From Lutispora sp. (GTDB lineage Bacteria > Bacillota > Clostridia > Lutisporales > Lutisporaceae): a stretch of DNA of 5,421 nt. The translations under genes were made by a program, and so were the position numbers. The notes below the pieces were generated by a model. That model did no database searches and was not told the origin of the DNA. It was given only the letters and a program-made list of their open reading frames with translations. Shown here piece by piece: positions 1 to 5,421 of the stretch (the first letter of the stretch is position 1; the number at the start of each line of letters is the position of its first letter). The stretch is from assembly GCA_030834765.1 (NCBI GenBank), contig JAUQXG010000029.1, positions 1 to 5,421 on the forward strand. Reading direction: 5' to 3'.

Positions 1-352
1 CAACATCATCCTCATCCAAAAATATCTTGCCTGAAAACTCAAGTCCTTGCTGTGATCCACTTGTTATTAGAATATTTTCAGCATCAATTTCTACCCCTGA
101 AGATTTCATTCTTTGAGAAATAAATTTTCTCAGTGGCATAAACCCTTCTGTTGTACTGTATTGCAGCGCTGCTCTCCCACCTTCTTCAAGCACTTCACTA
201 CATACTTTCTTCATTTCTTCTACGGGGAAAAGTTCAGGTGCCGGTAGCCCTCCAGCAAATGATATGATTTCTGGCTGTTCTGTAAGTTTAAGCAGTTCAC
301 GGATAGCAGAGCCTTTAAGGTTTTCCATTCTTTTTGCAAACTTAAATGTCAT
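1..352 (-). CDS. PLP-dependent class I/II aminotransferase, N-terminal part (3' end cut by window edge)
   Basis: This is the first 117 residues of a pyridoxal-phosphate aminotransferase of fold type I; the frame stays open to base 1, so the C-terminal two thirds, with the PLP-binding lysine, are missing. Seen: SFAGGLPAPELFP at residues 31-43, LQYSTTEGFMPLR at 63-75 and ITSGSQQGLEF at 96-106. In this family the GGLP segment contributes to the substrate site and the SGSQQ segment lies at the PLP phosphate. These are typical of the 2-aminoadipate/aromatic/branched-chain aminotransferase group (LysN-like, also the C-terminal half of MocR regulators). There is no helix-turn-helix domain before it, so it is a free enzyme rather than a MocR regulator. 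Substrate cannot be told from this part. The ATG at 352 is chosen because a GGGGGTG ribosome site lies 9 bases upstream and because the family's N-terminus fits; in-frame ATGs at 370 and 385 are weaker. It is separated from the ATPase operon by a terminator, so it is probably its own transcription unit. Confidence 0.9.
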   Translation of the reverse strand, partial: MTFKFAKRMENLKGSAIRELLKLTEQPEIISFAGGLPAPELFPVEEMKKVCSEVLEEGGRAALQYSTTEGFMPLRKFISQRMKSSGVEIDAENILITSGSQQGLEFSGKIFLDEDDV

Positions 353-480
353 TTTAAAAAACACCCCCATAATTTGGTCCGCCATCTTTTAAATACATCC
401 TCTACTTGTAATTTTACTTCAGGTACAATAAATTTGCTATGCTTTTTCTGGTGTTCTATTAATTATTTATAATAGATCTT
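353..480 (-). other. Intergenic region upstream of the aminotransferase
   Basis: This A/T-rich gap must hold any promoter for the aminotransferase. Runs such as TATTATAAATAAT near 460-472 resemble a -10 element, but the matching -35 position falls in the T tract of the terminator and is poor. TTGTAC near 423-428 could be a -35 but has no good -10 at 16-18 bases. I therefore do not call a promoter. A 14-codon ORF occupies 354-398 (see findings). I see no T-box, riboswitch core or clear operator, and no RNA gene. Confidence 0.5.
362..368 (-). promoter_or_regulatory. Ribosome binding site for the aminotransferase
   Basis: The minus strand reads GGGGGTG, matching GGAGGTG at six of seven positions, and ends 9 bases before the ATG at 352. 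This decides the start: the in-frame ATG at 370 overlaps this site, and neither it nor the ATG at 385 has a comparably placed site. Confidence 0.65.
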
Positions 481-522
481 AATAAGAAAAAAATCGAGGA
501 GTTCCCTCGATTTTTTCTTATT
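481..522 (-). terminator. Rho-independent terminator of the atp operon, near-symmetrical
   Basis: On the minus strand the stem is TCGAGG (510-505), a five-base loop GAACT (504-500), CCTCGA (499-494), then a tract of seven T (493-487). Six A (516-511) precede the stem, so the A and T tracts can extend the pairing, and the outer AATAAG/CTTATT bases also match. The same structure has an A tract on one side and a T tract on the other on both strands, so it could work in either direction. It starts directly after the atpD stop codon and separates the ATPase operon from the aminotransferase. Confidence 0.9.
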
Positions 523-1156
523 TGCCTAACATTTCTTTTACTTTCATTAGTCTAACTCTGTTTCCTCTTTCATTTTCATCAAGCTTCATAGTAATATACC
601 TTACAGTTTCAAGCAGCTGTGGTATCATAACATATTCAAGAGCATTCACACGTCTTCTTGTTTTTTCAATTTCATCAGCCATTAATTGACATGTCTTTTC
701 TACTTCTGCAAGCTGCACCATTTTATCCAAGACTTGTTTTAGAGAATTTATCGCACTGTCTAGTTCACTGGATGTACTGGCGAAACCATATGGATAATTA
801 GATGTATCATTATCCTCTTTTTCTTCTTTTACAAGATGTATTACAGGTGAGTTTACACTCATAATATTTTTTGTTCCTACTTCTAATGCTATTTTATCAA
901 TAGGATACATGATTGCTTCTTCTAAAGATTCGCTTGACATCACAGCCCTAGCAATCAGAAAGTCCTTAAAAGACTGGGTAAGCTCAGCCTCTACAGTTTC
1001 TCTTAACTCCTTGTTCTTTGTCACAAGCTCAATAAACTTTTTCATCAATTCATCCTGTTTATCTTTTAAAAGCTTATGACCTCTCTGAGCTGTTTTTAAT
1101 CTCTTTTTTAGGCCTGTCAGCTCCATTCGGGTTGGGTTTACTTGTAAAATAGCCAT
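518..1156 (-). CDS. atpD: V/A-type ATP synthase/ATPase subunit D (central rotor shaft)
   Basis: Subunit D is the long coiled-coil shaft that turns inside the A3B3 hexamer and, with F, passes torque to the C subunit and membrane ring; it acts on the cytoplasmic side. The product is 212 residues, usual for the family. Seen: the conserved N-terminus with VNPTRMEL at 6-13, a long charged helix from about 10 to 75, a less conserved middle (about 95-130), and a second long helix from about 131 to 195 with [14 protein letters not shown] at 166-179, followed by the conserved [17 protein letters not shown] at 194-210. The two long helices form the antiparallel coiled coil. The ATG at 1156 lies 3 bases after the atpB stop; an AAGGGGA site at 1167-1173 inside the end of atpB serves it. 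It is the last gene of the operon and its TAA stop abuts the terminator. Here D means the V-type subunit, not the F-type beta subunit that bears the same gene symbol. Confidence 0.96.
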   Translation of the reverse strand: MAILQVNPTRMELTGLKKRLKTAQRGHKLLKDKQDELMKKFIELVTKNKELRETVEAELTQSFKDFLIARAVMSSESLEEAIMYPIDKIALEVGTKNIMSVNSPVIHLVKEEKEDNDTSNYPYGFASTSSELDSAINSLKQVLDKMVQLAEVEKTCQLMADEIEKTRRRVNALEYVMIPQLLETVRYITMKLDENERGNRVRLMKVKEMLGK

Positions 1157-1159
1157 GCT

Positions 1160-2542
1160 TTAAGCATCCCCTTTTTTCACCATATATTTTTCAATATACT
1201 CGTCTTTAACCCTCTTTAATTCATTTTTAGGCAATATTGAAAGGAGCTCCCAACCCAATGTTAATGTATCTATTATGCTTCTATCCTCATTTTCTCCTTG
1301 TGAAACATATCTCTGTTCAAATTCAGCCGCAAATTTGGCAAAAAGTTTATCTGCATCACTTAATGCACCTTCACCTAATATAACAGCCAGCTCTTTTGCT
1401 TCTTTTCCTCTTGCATAAGCAGCAAATAGTTGGTTCATCGTATCTGCATGGTCTTCTCTTGTTTTGTTTTTACCGATACCTTTATCTTTTAACCTAGAAA
1501 GAGACGGAAGAACATCAAAAGGAGGCATGACACCTTTTCTATATAATTCTCTGCTCAATATTATTTGTCCTTCAGTTATATACCCTGTAAGGTCAGGAAT
1601 TGGATGTGTCTTATCATCTTCAGGCATTGTTAGTATTGGTATTTGAGTGATTGAACCACTCTTCCCTCTAATTCTTCCTGCTCTTTCATACATGGTTGCT
1701 AAGTCTGTATATAAGTAGCCAGGATATCCTCTTCTACCAGGTACTTCTTTTCTAGCTGCAGATATTTCACGAAGCGCATCGCAGTAGTTGGTTAAATCAG
1801 TAATGATAACAAGCACGTGCATACCTTTCTCGTAAGCTAAATACTCTGCGGCAGTTAAAGCCATACGAGGTGTTGCAATACGTTCAATAGCCGGGTCATT
1901 TGCAAGATTTACGAATAATACAGTTCTATCTATAGCTCCGGTTTTCTTAAAATCCGAAATAAAATATTCTGCTTCCTCAAATGTAATACCAACAGCTGCA
2001 AATACAACAGCAAATTTGCTATCGGTACCTAAAACTTTTGCTTGTCTTGCTATTTGCGCTGCAAGCCTAGCATGTGGAAGTCCTGAGCCTGAAAACACAG
2101 GAAGTTTTTGCCCTCTTACAAGAGTATTTAAGCCATCTATGGCTGAAATTCCTGTTTGGATAAACTCTGACGGATAGTCTCTAGCTGCGGGGTTAATAGG
2201 GTCTCCATTTATGTCTAGACGTTTTTCAGGTATAATTTTAGGTCCACCATCTTTAGGGTTTCCAAGTCCGTCAAAAACCCTGCCTAGCATATCTATAGAT
2301 ACACCCAATTCTAAGCTATGTCCAAGAAATCTTACTTTGCTTTCATTTATATTGATACCTTGTGAACCTTCGAATAATTGAAGCAATGCTTTATCACCGT
2401 TCACTTCTAAAACTCTGCCTCTTCTTGCTTCTCCACCTTTTAACTCAATTTCAACCAACTCATTAAACTTAACACCCTCAACCTGCTCTACAAGCATTAG
2501 AGGACCTGCAACTTCTTTAATCGTTTTATATTCTTTAAGCAT
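1160..2542 (-). CDS. atpB: V/A-type ATP synthase/ATPase subunit B (non-catalytic nucleotide-site subunit)
   Basis: Subunit B alternates with A in the A3B3 head and contributes to the nucleotide site at the interface. The product is 460 residues, normal length. Seen: N-terminal beta-barrel region (about 1-75); [24 protein letters not shown] at about 117-139; in place of a Walker A loop, the B-subunit segment [13 protein letters not shown] at 151-163, which lacks the GKT of a true P-loop; [16 protein letters not shown] at 245-260; [22 protein letters not shown] at 269-290; and [21 protein letters not shown] at 345-365, whose Arg350 corresponds to the arginine finger reaching into the neighbouring A subunit. 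The lost P-loop is normal for this subunit, not a defect. The ATG at 2542 follows the atpA stop by 3 bases and has a strong GGAGGT site 9 bases upstream, embedded in the last codons of atpA. The symbol atpB in the V-type scheme is not the F-type a subunit. Confidence 0.98.
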   Translation of the reverse strand: MLKEYKTIKEVAGPLMLVEQVEGVKFNELVEIELKGGEARRGRVLEVNGDKALLQLFEGSQGININESKVRFLGHSLELGVSIDMLGRVFDGLGNPKDGGPKIIPEKRLDINGDPINPAARDYPSEFIQTGISAIDGLNTLVRGQKLPVFSGSGLPHARLAAQIARQAKVLGTDSKFAVVFAAVGITFEEAEYFISDFKKTGAIDRTVLFVNLANDPAIERIATPRMALTAAEYLAYEKGMHVLVIITDLTNYCDALREISAARKEVPGRRGYPGYLYTDLATMYERAGRIRGKSGSITQIPILTMPEDDKTHPIPDLTGYITEGQIILSRELYRKGVMPPFDVLPSLSRLKDKGIGKNKTREDHADTMNQLFAAYARGKEAKELAVILGEGALSDADKLFAKFAAEFEQRYVSQGENEDRSIIDTLTLGWELLSILPKNELKRVKDEYIEKYMVKKGDA

Positions 2543-2545
2543 GAA

Positions 2546-4306
2546 TTACATACCTCCATTCGGAACAAGAGATGCCATCTGATCTTTAAGCTCTGCTTCA
2601 ATAAGGTCAAATTCTTGTAGATCATTCTCAAGTATAAGCTTAGATTTGGCTATTTTCTCTCTTATAGGTAGATTAGAAATATCTTTAAATAGTGCCCCTG
2701 TTTCTAAAACTTTTTGGCCTTCCTCATTAAACATCAGAATCAACTTTAACATTCTATGTTGTTTCTTAATGGATGTGAAAGTATCTATTTCATGGAAAGC
2801 ATTTTGATGCAGATAATCTTCACGTAGTGTCTTTGCAGATTCTAAAGTAAGTCTATCTTTAATGGAGAGCGCATCTATACCAACAAGCCTTACAATCTCT
2901 TCAAGTTCAGACTCTTCTTGAAGTATTTTCATTGCTTCTTTTCTTTGTTCTTCCCAATCAAGAGATACTTCTTCTGCAAACCAATCCTTTAATGTATCTA
3001 AATATAATGAATAGCTCTGCAACCAGTTAATAGCAGGGAAGTGCCTTCTATAGGCCAAAGCTGAGTCAAGTCCCCAAAATACTTTTACTATTCTAAGTGT
3101 AGCTTGAGTAACTGGCTCAGAAAGATCTCCTCCAGGAGGTGAAACTGCTCCCACTGCGGTAAGTTCTCCTTCTTTATTCTCAGAACCAGAACAAATTACT
3201 TTACCCGCTCTTTCATAAAATTCCGCTGCTTTTGAACCTAAGTATGCAGGATAGCCTTCTTCACCAGGCATTTCTTCCAAACGTCCAGACATCTCTCTCA
3301 ACGCCTCTGCCCATCTTGAAGTAGAATCAGCCATCAGTGCTACAGAATAGCCCATATCTCTAAAATATTCTGCTATAGTAATACCAGTATATATACTAGC
3401 TTCACGTGCAGCAACAGGCATATCTGATGTATTCGCTATCAGTACTGTTCTTTTCATTAATGGTTCTCCAGTTTTTGGATCCTTAAGTTCTGGAAACTCC
3501 ATCAAAACATCTGTCATCTCATTTCCGCGTTCTCCACAACCTATATAAACAACAATTTCAGCTTCTGCCCACTTTGCAAGTTGATGCTGTACCACTGTTT
3601 TTCCACTGCCAAATGGCCCAGGAATGCAGGCTGTACCACCTTTTGCTACAGGGAAAAACGTATCAATGATCCTCTGCCCTGTAATCATAGGCATATTTGG
3701 AGCCAGCTTTTGTTTATATGGTCTTCCCTTCCTAACAGGCCACTTTTGCAACATAATTACTTCTACTACACCATTCTTAGTGTTTATTTTTGCAATCGTT
3801 TCGGTAATAGTGAAATCACCAGAATTTATTTCAATGATTTCTCCTTCTACCCCATGAGGTATCATTATTTTATGCTCAACAATTGATGTTTCTTTTACGC
3901 TTCCTATTACATCTCCGCCAATTACTTTATCCCCAACTTTTGCTGTTGCCTTAAAGCCCCACTTTTTATTTCTATCAAGTTTATCTACCTCAATACCTCT
4001 TGTGATATGATCTCCTACTTTATTTCTGATTACATCAAGGGGTCTTTGTATTCCGTCAAAAATTGATTCTATAAGCCCTGGAGCAAGTTCGACACTTAGA
4101 GGTTCATTGGTTGTGACAACAGGCTCCCCAGGTCCAAGTCCAGATGTCTCTTCATAAACCTGAATAGAAGCTTTATCACCACGAATTTCAATTATTTCTC
4201 CAATCAGTCTCTTATCACTAACTCTTACAACATCATACATTTTGGCATCATTCATACCTTCTGCAATGACAAGAGGTCCAGAAACTTTAACTATTCTTCC
4301 TTCCAT
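2546..4306 (-). CDS. atpA: V/A-type ATP synthase/ATPase subunit A (catalytic)
   Basis: Subunit A hydrolyses or makes ATP in the A3B3 head. The product from ATG 4306 is 586 residues, typical of the family. Seen: N-terminal beta barrel beginning [13 protein letters not shown]; the non-homologous insertion that marks V/A-type A subunits (about 110-190, ending [10 protein letters not shown]); Walker A GPFGSGKT at 230-237 with Lys236; [11 protein letters not shown] at 258-268 with the catalytic Glu259; Walker B region [17 protein letters not shown] at 322-338 with Asp327; [12 protein letters not shown] at 390-401; and a helical C-terminal domain. All key residues are present and the P-loop is uninterrupted, so there is no intein. 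A GTG further upstream at 4345 would add 13 residues within atpF, but [11 protein letters not shown] is where the family begins, and a GAAGG site lies 11 bases before this ATG. The start is 4 bases after the atpF stop and the stop is 3 bases before atpB. Confidence 0.98.
   Translation of the reverse strand: MEGRIVKVSGPLVIAEGMNDAKMYDVVRVSDKRLIGEIIEIRGDKASIQVYEETSGLGPGEPVVTTNEPLSVELAPGLIESIFDGIQRPLDVIRNKVGDHITRGIEVDKLDRNKKWGFKATAKVGDKVIGGDVIGSVKETSIVEHKIMIPHGVEGEIIEINSGDFTITETIAKINTKNGVVEVIMLQKWPVRKGRPYKQKLAPNMPMITGQRIIDTFFPVAKGGTACIPGPFGSGKTVVQHQLAKWAEAEIVVYIGCGERGNEMTDVLMEFPELKDPKTGEPLMKRTVLIANTSDMPVAAREASIYTGITIAEYFRDMGYSVALMADSTSRWAEALREMSGRLEEMPGEEGYPAYLGSKAAEFYERAGKVICSGSENKEGELTAVGAVSPPGGDLSEPVTQATLRIVKVFWGLDSALAYRRHFPAINWLQSYSLYLDTLKDWFAEEVSLDWEEQRKEAMKILQEESELEEIVRLVGIDALSIKDRLTLESAKTLREDYLHQNAFHEIDTFTSIKKQHRMLKLILMFNEEGQKVLETGALFKDISNLPIREKIAKSKLILENDLQEFDLIEAELKDQMASLVPNGGM
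2552..2557 (-). promoter_or_regulatory. Ribosome binding site for atpB
   Basis: A perfect GGAGGT lies 9 bases before the atpB ATG. It is built from the penultimate codons of atpA (Gly-Gly before the final Met), so ribosomes finishing atpA expose or deliver initiation at atpB. This is the strongest ribosome site in the operon. Confidence 0.85.
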
Positions 4307-4310
4307 CAAG

Positions 4311-4643
4311 TTATCTACCTTCTTTCCCGAATAATATGTCTGCACCTATGGCTTTTTCCACTGACTGTCTAACAGCATTCATCCCTATACCTAATGTACC
4401 TTGATTATTTGGAATTAAAATGATTGCTGGCATCAATGACTGTTTATAAACATCAATATAATCTTTGATATCCTTAGCTATCTGTTCAGTTATAAAAATT
4501 ATGGCATATTTTTCTTTGGCTAGATCAATGAGAATTTTCGAAGCTTGTTTTGTATCAGTAGTCGGAAATACCGATATTCCAAGAGCTTTAAAACCTAATA
4601 TCGAGTCTTTATCACCAATAACTCCAATCTTATACATATACAT
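4311..4643 (-). CDS. atpF: V/A-type ATP synthase/ATPase subunit F
   Basis: Subunit F (called G in Enterococcus) is a small protein with a Rossmann-like fold that binds the D shaft and modulates ATPase activity. Seen: [24 protein letters not shown] near the N-terminus, the family signature; [13 protein letters not shown] in the middle, corresponding to the strand and helix after the first repeat; and the stretch [33 protein letters not shown] near the C-terminus. Length is 110 residues from the ATG at 4643, in the usual 100-110 range. Three starts are close together: GTG 4646, ATG 4643 and ATG 4637. I chose 4643 because the purine-rich GAGAAAGG at 4651-4658 ends 7 bases before it; 4637 would give 108 residues starting MYKIGV, a form also common in the family. 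The gene overlaps the end of atpC by 14 bases (8 with the later start), suggesting translational coupling, and is followed 4 bases later by atpA. Confidence 0.95.
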   Translation of the reverse strand: MYMYKIGVIGDKDSILGFKALGISVFPTTDTKQASKILIDLAKEKYAIIFITEQIAKDIKDYIDVYKQSLMPAIILIPNNQGTLGIGMNAVRQSVEKAIGADILFGKEGR

Positions 4644-5409
4644 CACGAAGCCTTTCTCTTATTACTTCATTTGGAATTTCATTTATCTTTCCGACTAGAA
4701 TCATTCTAATAGCTTTTATTTCATTTTCTTTCGCCATGATATAGCCAATAATCGGCTCTATGCCGAATGGAATATATTTACCTCTCTTGGCAATTTCAAA
4801 AACATAATCATCAGCAAGTTTTTCAAATCTTGTTAAACGTTTTGTTTTCAAATAGCTTGATATTCCTTCTTCTATCACTTTATGATAGTCACTGACTGCT
4901 AGCTTTTCTATTAGCATCTCTGTAGGCTCATCAAACATGTCGACAAAAAAACCTTTATCCAATTTACCACTATCAATAATTACTTTTTCTAAATATTCTC
5001 TGCCCACCCCTATATCTTTCAATCTTATCAATGATTTAATATTTGTTAAGTCTATAAGACTCTTTATATAATCAACCAAAAATATATTCTTACTTTCATA
5101 AGCTGTCTTATACATTAGTCCAAACAATGATTTATCAAGCACTAAATCAATTAACTGGGGATCTGCCTTATAGGAAAAGCTATTATTTATATCTTCAATA
5201 CCATTTCTAATAATAGGATCTAATTCTGAAAAGTCTTTCTCTTTAACATATTCTTTAAGCTTATTTATAGGAATCGTACCTATATCTAGAAGCAAGTAAT
5301 CATTTTCCTCTCCCAAGAAACTGCTTTTTAATAATACCTTCAAATTATGAATGTCATATTTATAAAGAAAAATATTAGTCAATTCTGGGGCAGGAGATAT
5401 TTGGTTAAT
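4630..5409 (-). CDS. atpC: V/A-type ATP synthase/ATPase subunit C, 5'-truncated
   Basis: Subunit C (related to eukaryotic subunit d) is the funnel-shaped socket that joins the D/F shaft to the membrane rotor ring. Seen: KYDIHNLKVLLK near the start of the visible part and the conserved ending [32 protein letters not shown], both diagnostic; the region between is helical, as expected. The frame is open from the stop at 4630 to the last plausible genomic base at 5409, giving 259 residues, against about 330 for the family, so roughly 70 N-terminal residues are missing. The TTG at 5382 is not a real start: the codons before it read INQISPAPE and continue into TNIFLYKYDIHNLK as an ordinary internal part of the family, where an acidic/proline-rich turn precedes the KYDIHNLK helix. 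No ribosome site is placed for the TTG. The true start lies beyond the right edge. Confidence 0.93.
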   Translation of the reverse strand: MNQISPAPELTNIFLYKYDIHNLKVLLKSSFLGEENDYLLLDIGTIPINKLKEYVKEKDFSELDPIIRNGIEDINNSFSYKADPQLIDLVLDKSLFGLMYKTAYESKNIFLVDYIKSLIDLTNIKSLIRLKDIGVGREYLEKVIIDSGKLDKGFFVDMFDEPTEMLIEKLAVSDYHKVIEEGISSYLKTKRLTRFEKLADDYVFEIAKRGKYIPFGIEPIIGYIMAKENEIKAIRMILVGKINEIPNEVIRERLRDVYV

Positions 5410-5421
5410 AGATCGGAAGAG
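5410..5421 (+). other. Probable Illumina adapter remnant at the sequence end
   Basis: The last 12 bases, AGATCGGAAGAG, equal the first 12 bases of the Illumina TruSeq adapter read-through sequence (AGATCGGAAGAGC...), and they sit exactly at the terminus in the expected orientation. In the atpC frame they would encode unremarkable residues, so the frame neither supports nor excludes them. I infer that they are untrimmed adapter and that genomic sequence stops at about 5409. Confidence 0.85.

Noticed and set aside
399..480. Candidate promoters for the aminotransferase (TATTATAAAT and TTGTAC elements)
   Set aside because: No pair of -35 and -10 boxes with proper spacing and good matches could be found, so calling one would be guesswork.
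1464..1646. Plus-strand 60-codon open frame opposite atpB
   Set aside because: It is antisense to the conserved Arg-finger region of atpB, is short and shows no family features.
2060..2100. Apparently degenerate Walker A in atpB (GSGLPH in place of GKT)
   Set aside because: This is the normal state of V-type B subunits, which do not carry the catalytic P-loop; it is not a sign of a pseudogene.
3580..3640. Possible intein in the atpA P-loop, a known insertion site in some archaeal and yeast A subunits
   Set aside because: The [17 protein letters not shown] segment is continuous and the protein has the normal intein-free length of 586 residues.
3581..3886. Plus-strand open frames of 101 and 77 codons opposite atpA
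   Set aside because: They lie wholly inside a strongly conserved gene on the other strand, overlap each other in different frames, have no recognisable motifs, and their content is what antisense reading of A/T-rich coding sequence gives.
4465..4698. Plus-strand 77-codon open frame opposite atpF and the end of atpC
   Set aside because: It crosses two real genes on the opposite strand and has no ribosome site or recognisable sequence; treated as a shadow.
1..5421. Search for CRISPR arrays, tRNA/rRNA genes, insertion sequences, phage or defence genes
   Set aside because: The window is almost fully taken up by six identified genes and one short intergenic gap; no direct repeat arrays, terminal inverted repeats beyond the terminator, or structured RNA genes were seen.

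Overview
The window holds the catalytic-head end of a bacterial V/A-type ATPase operon. All genes are read from the minus strand, so transcription runs from the right edge to the left. The organism is most likely a low-GC Firmicute of the class Clostridia. The reasons are the A/T-rich DNA, the strong purine-rich ribosome binding sites, the C-F-A-B-D order of ATPase genes usual in clostridia and enterococci (ntpC-G-A-B-D in the Enterococcus naming), and the sequence flavour of the A and B subunits. Genus cannot be called from this alone.

Layout in transcription order: bases 5410-5421 match the start of the Illumina TruSeq adapter exactly and are probably not genomic. From 5409 to 4630 lies atpC (subunit C), which lacks its N-terminus because the sequence ends inside the gene. 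Next come atpF (4643-4311), atpA (4306-2546), atpB (2542-1160) and atpD (1156-518). The first junction overlaps by 14 bases and the other three are separated by only 3 or 4 bases, so this is one tightly coupled transcription unit. It ends in a clear stem-loop with flanking A and T tracts at 481-522. After an A/T-rich gap of about 130 bases, a separate gene on the same strand begins at 352 and runs off the left edge. It is the first 117 residues of a class I/II PLP-dependent aminotransferase related to 2-aminoadipate/aromatic/MocR-type enzymes.

How the genes work together: A and B form the alternating catalytic hexamer, D is the central rotor shaft, F binds D and modulates it, and C is the funnel-shaped socket joining the shaft to the membrane c/K ring. 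The membrane subunits (I/a and K/c) and peripheral-stalk subunits (E, G/H) are not in the window and would be expected upstream, beyond the right edge. Without the K ring, H+ versus Na+ specificity cannot be judged.

No undescribed biological system was found. The points most worth a second look are the adapter remnant at the right end, two misleading start codons (atpC and atpA), the position of the terminator against the atpD stop codon, and a 14-codon ORF that ends one base before the aminotransferase start.
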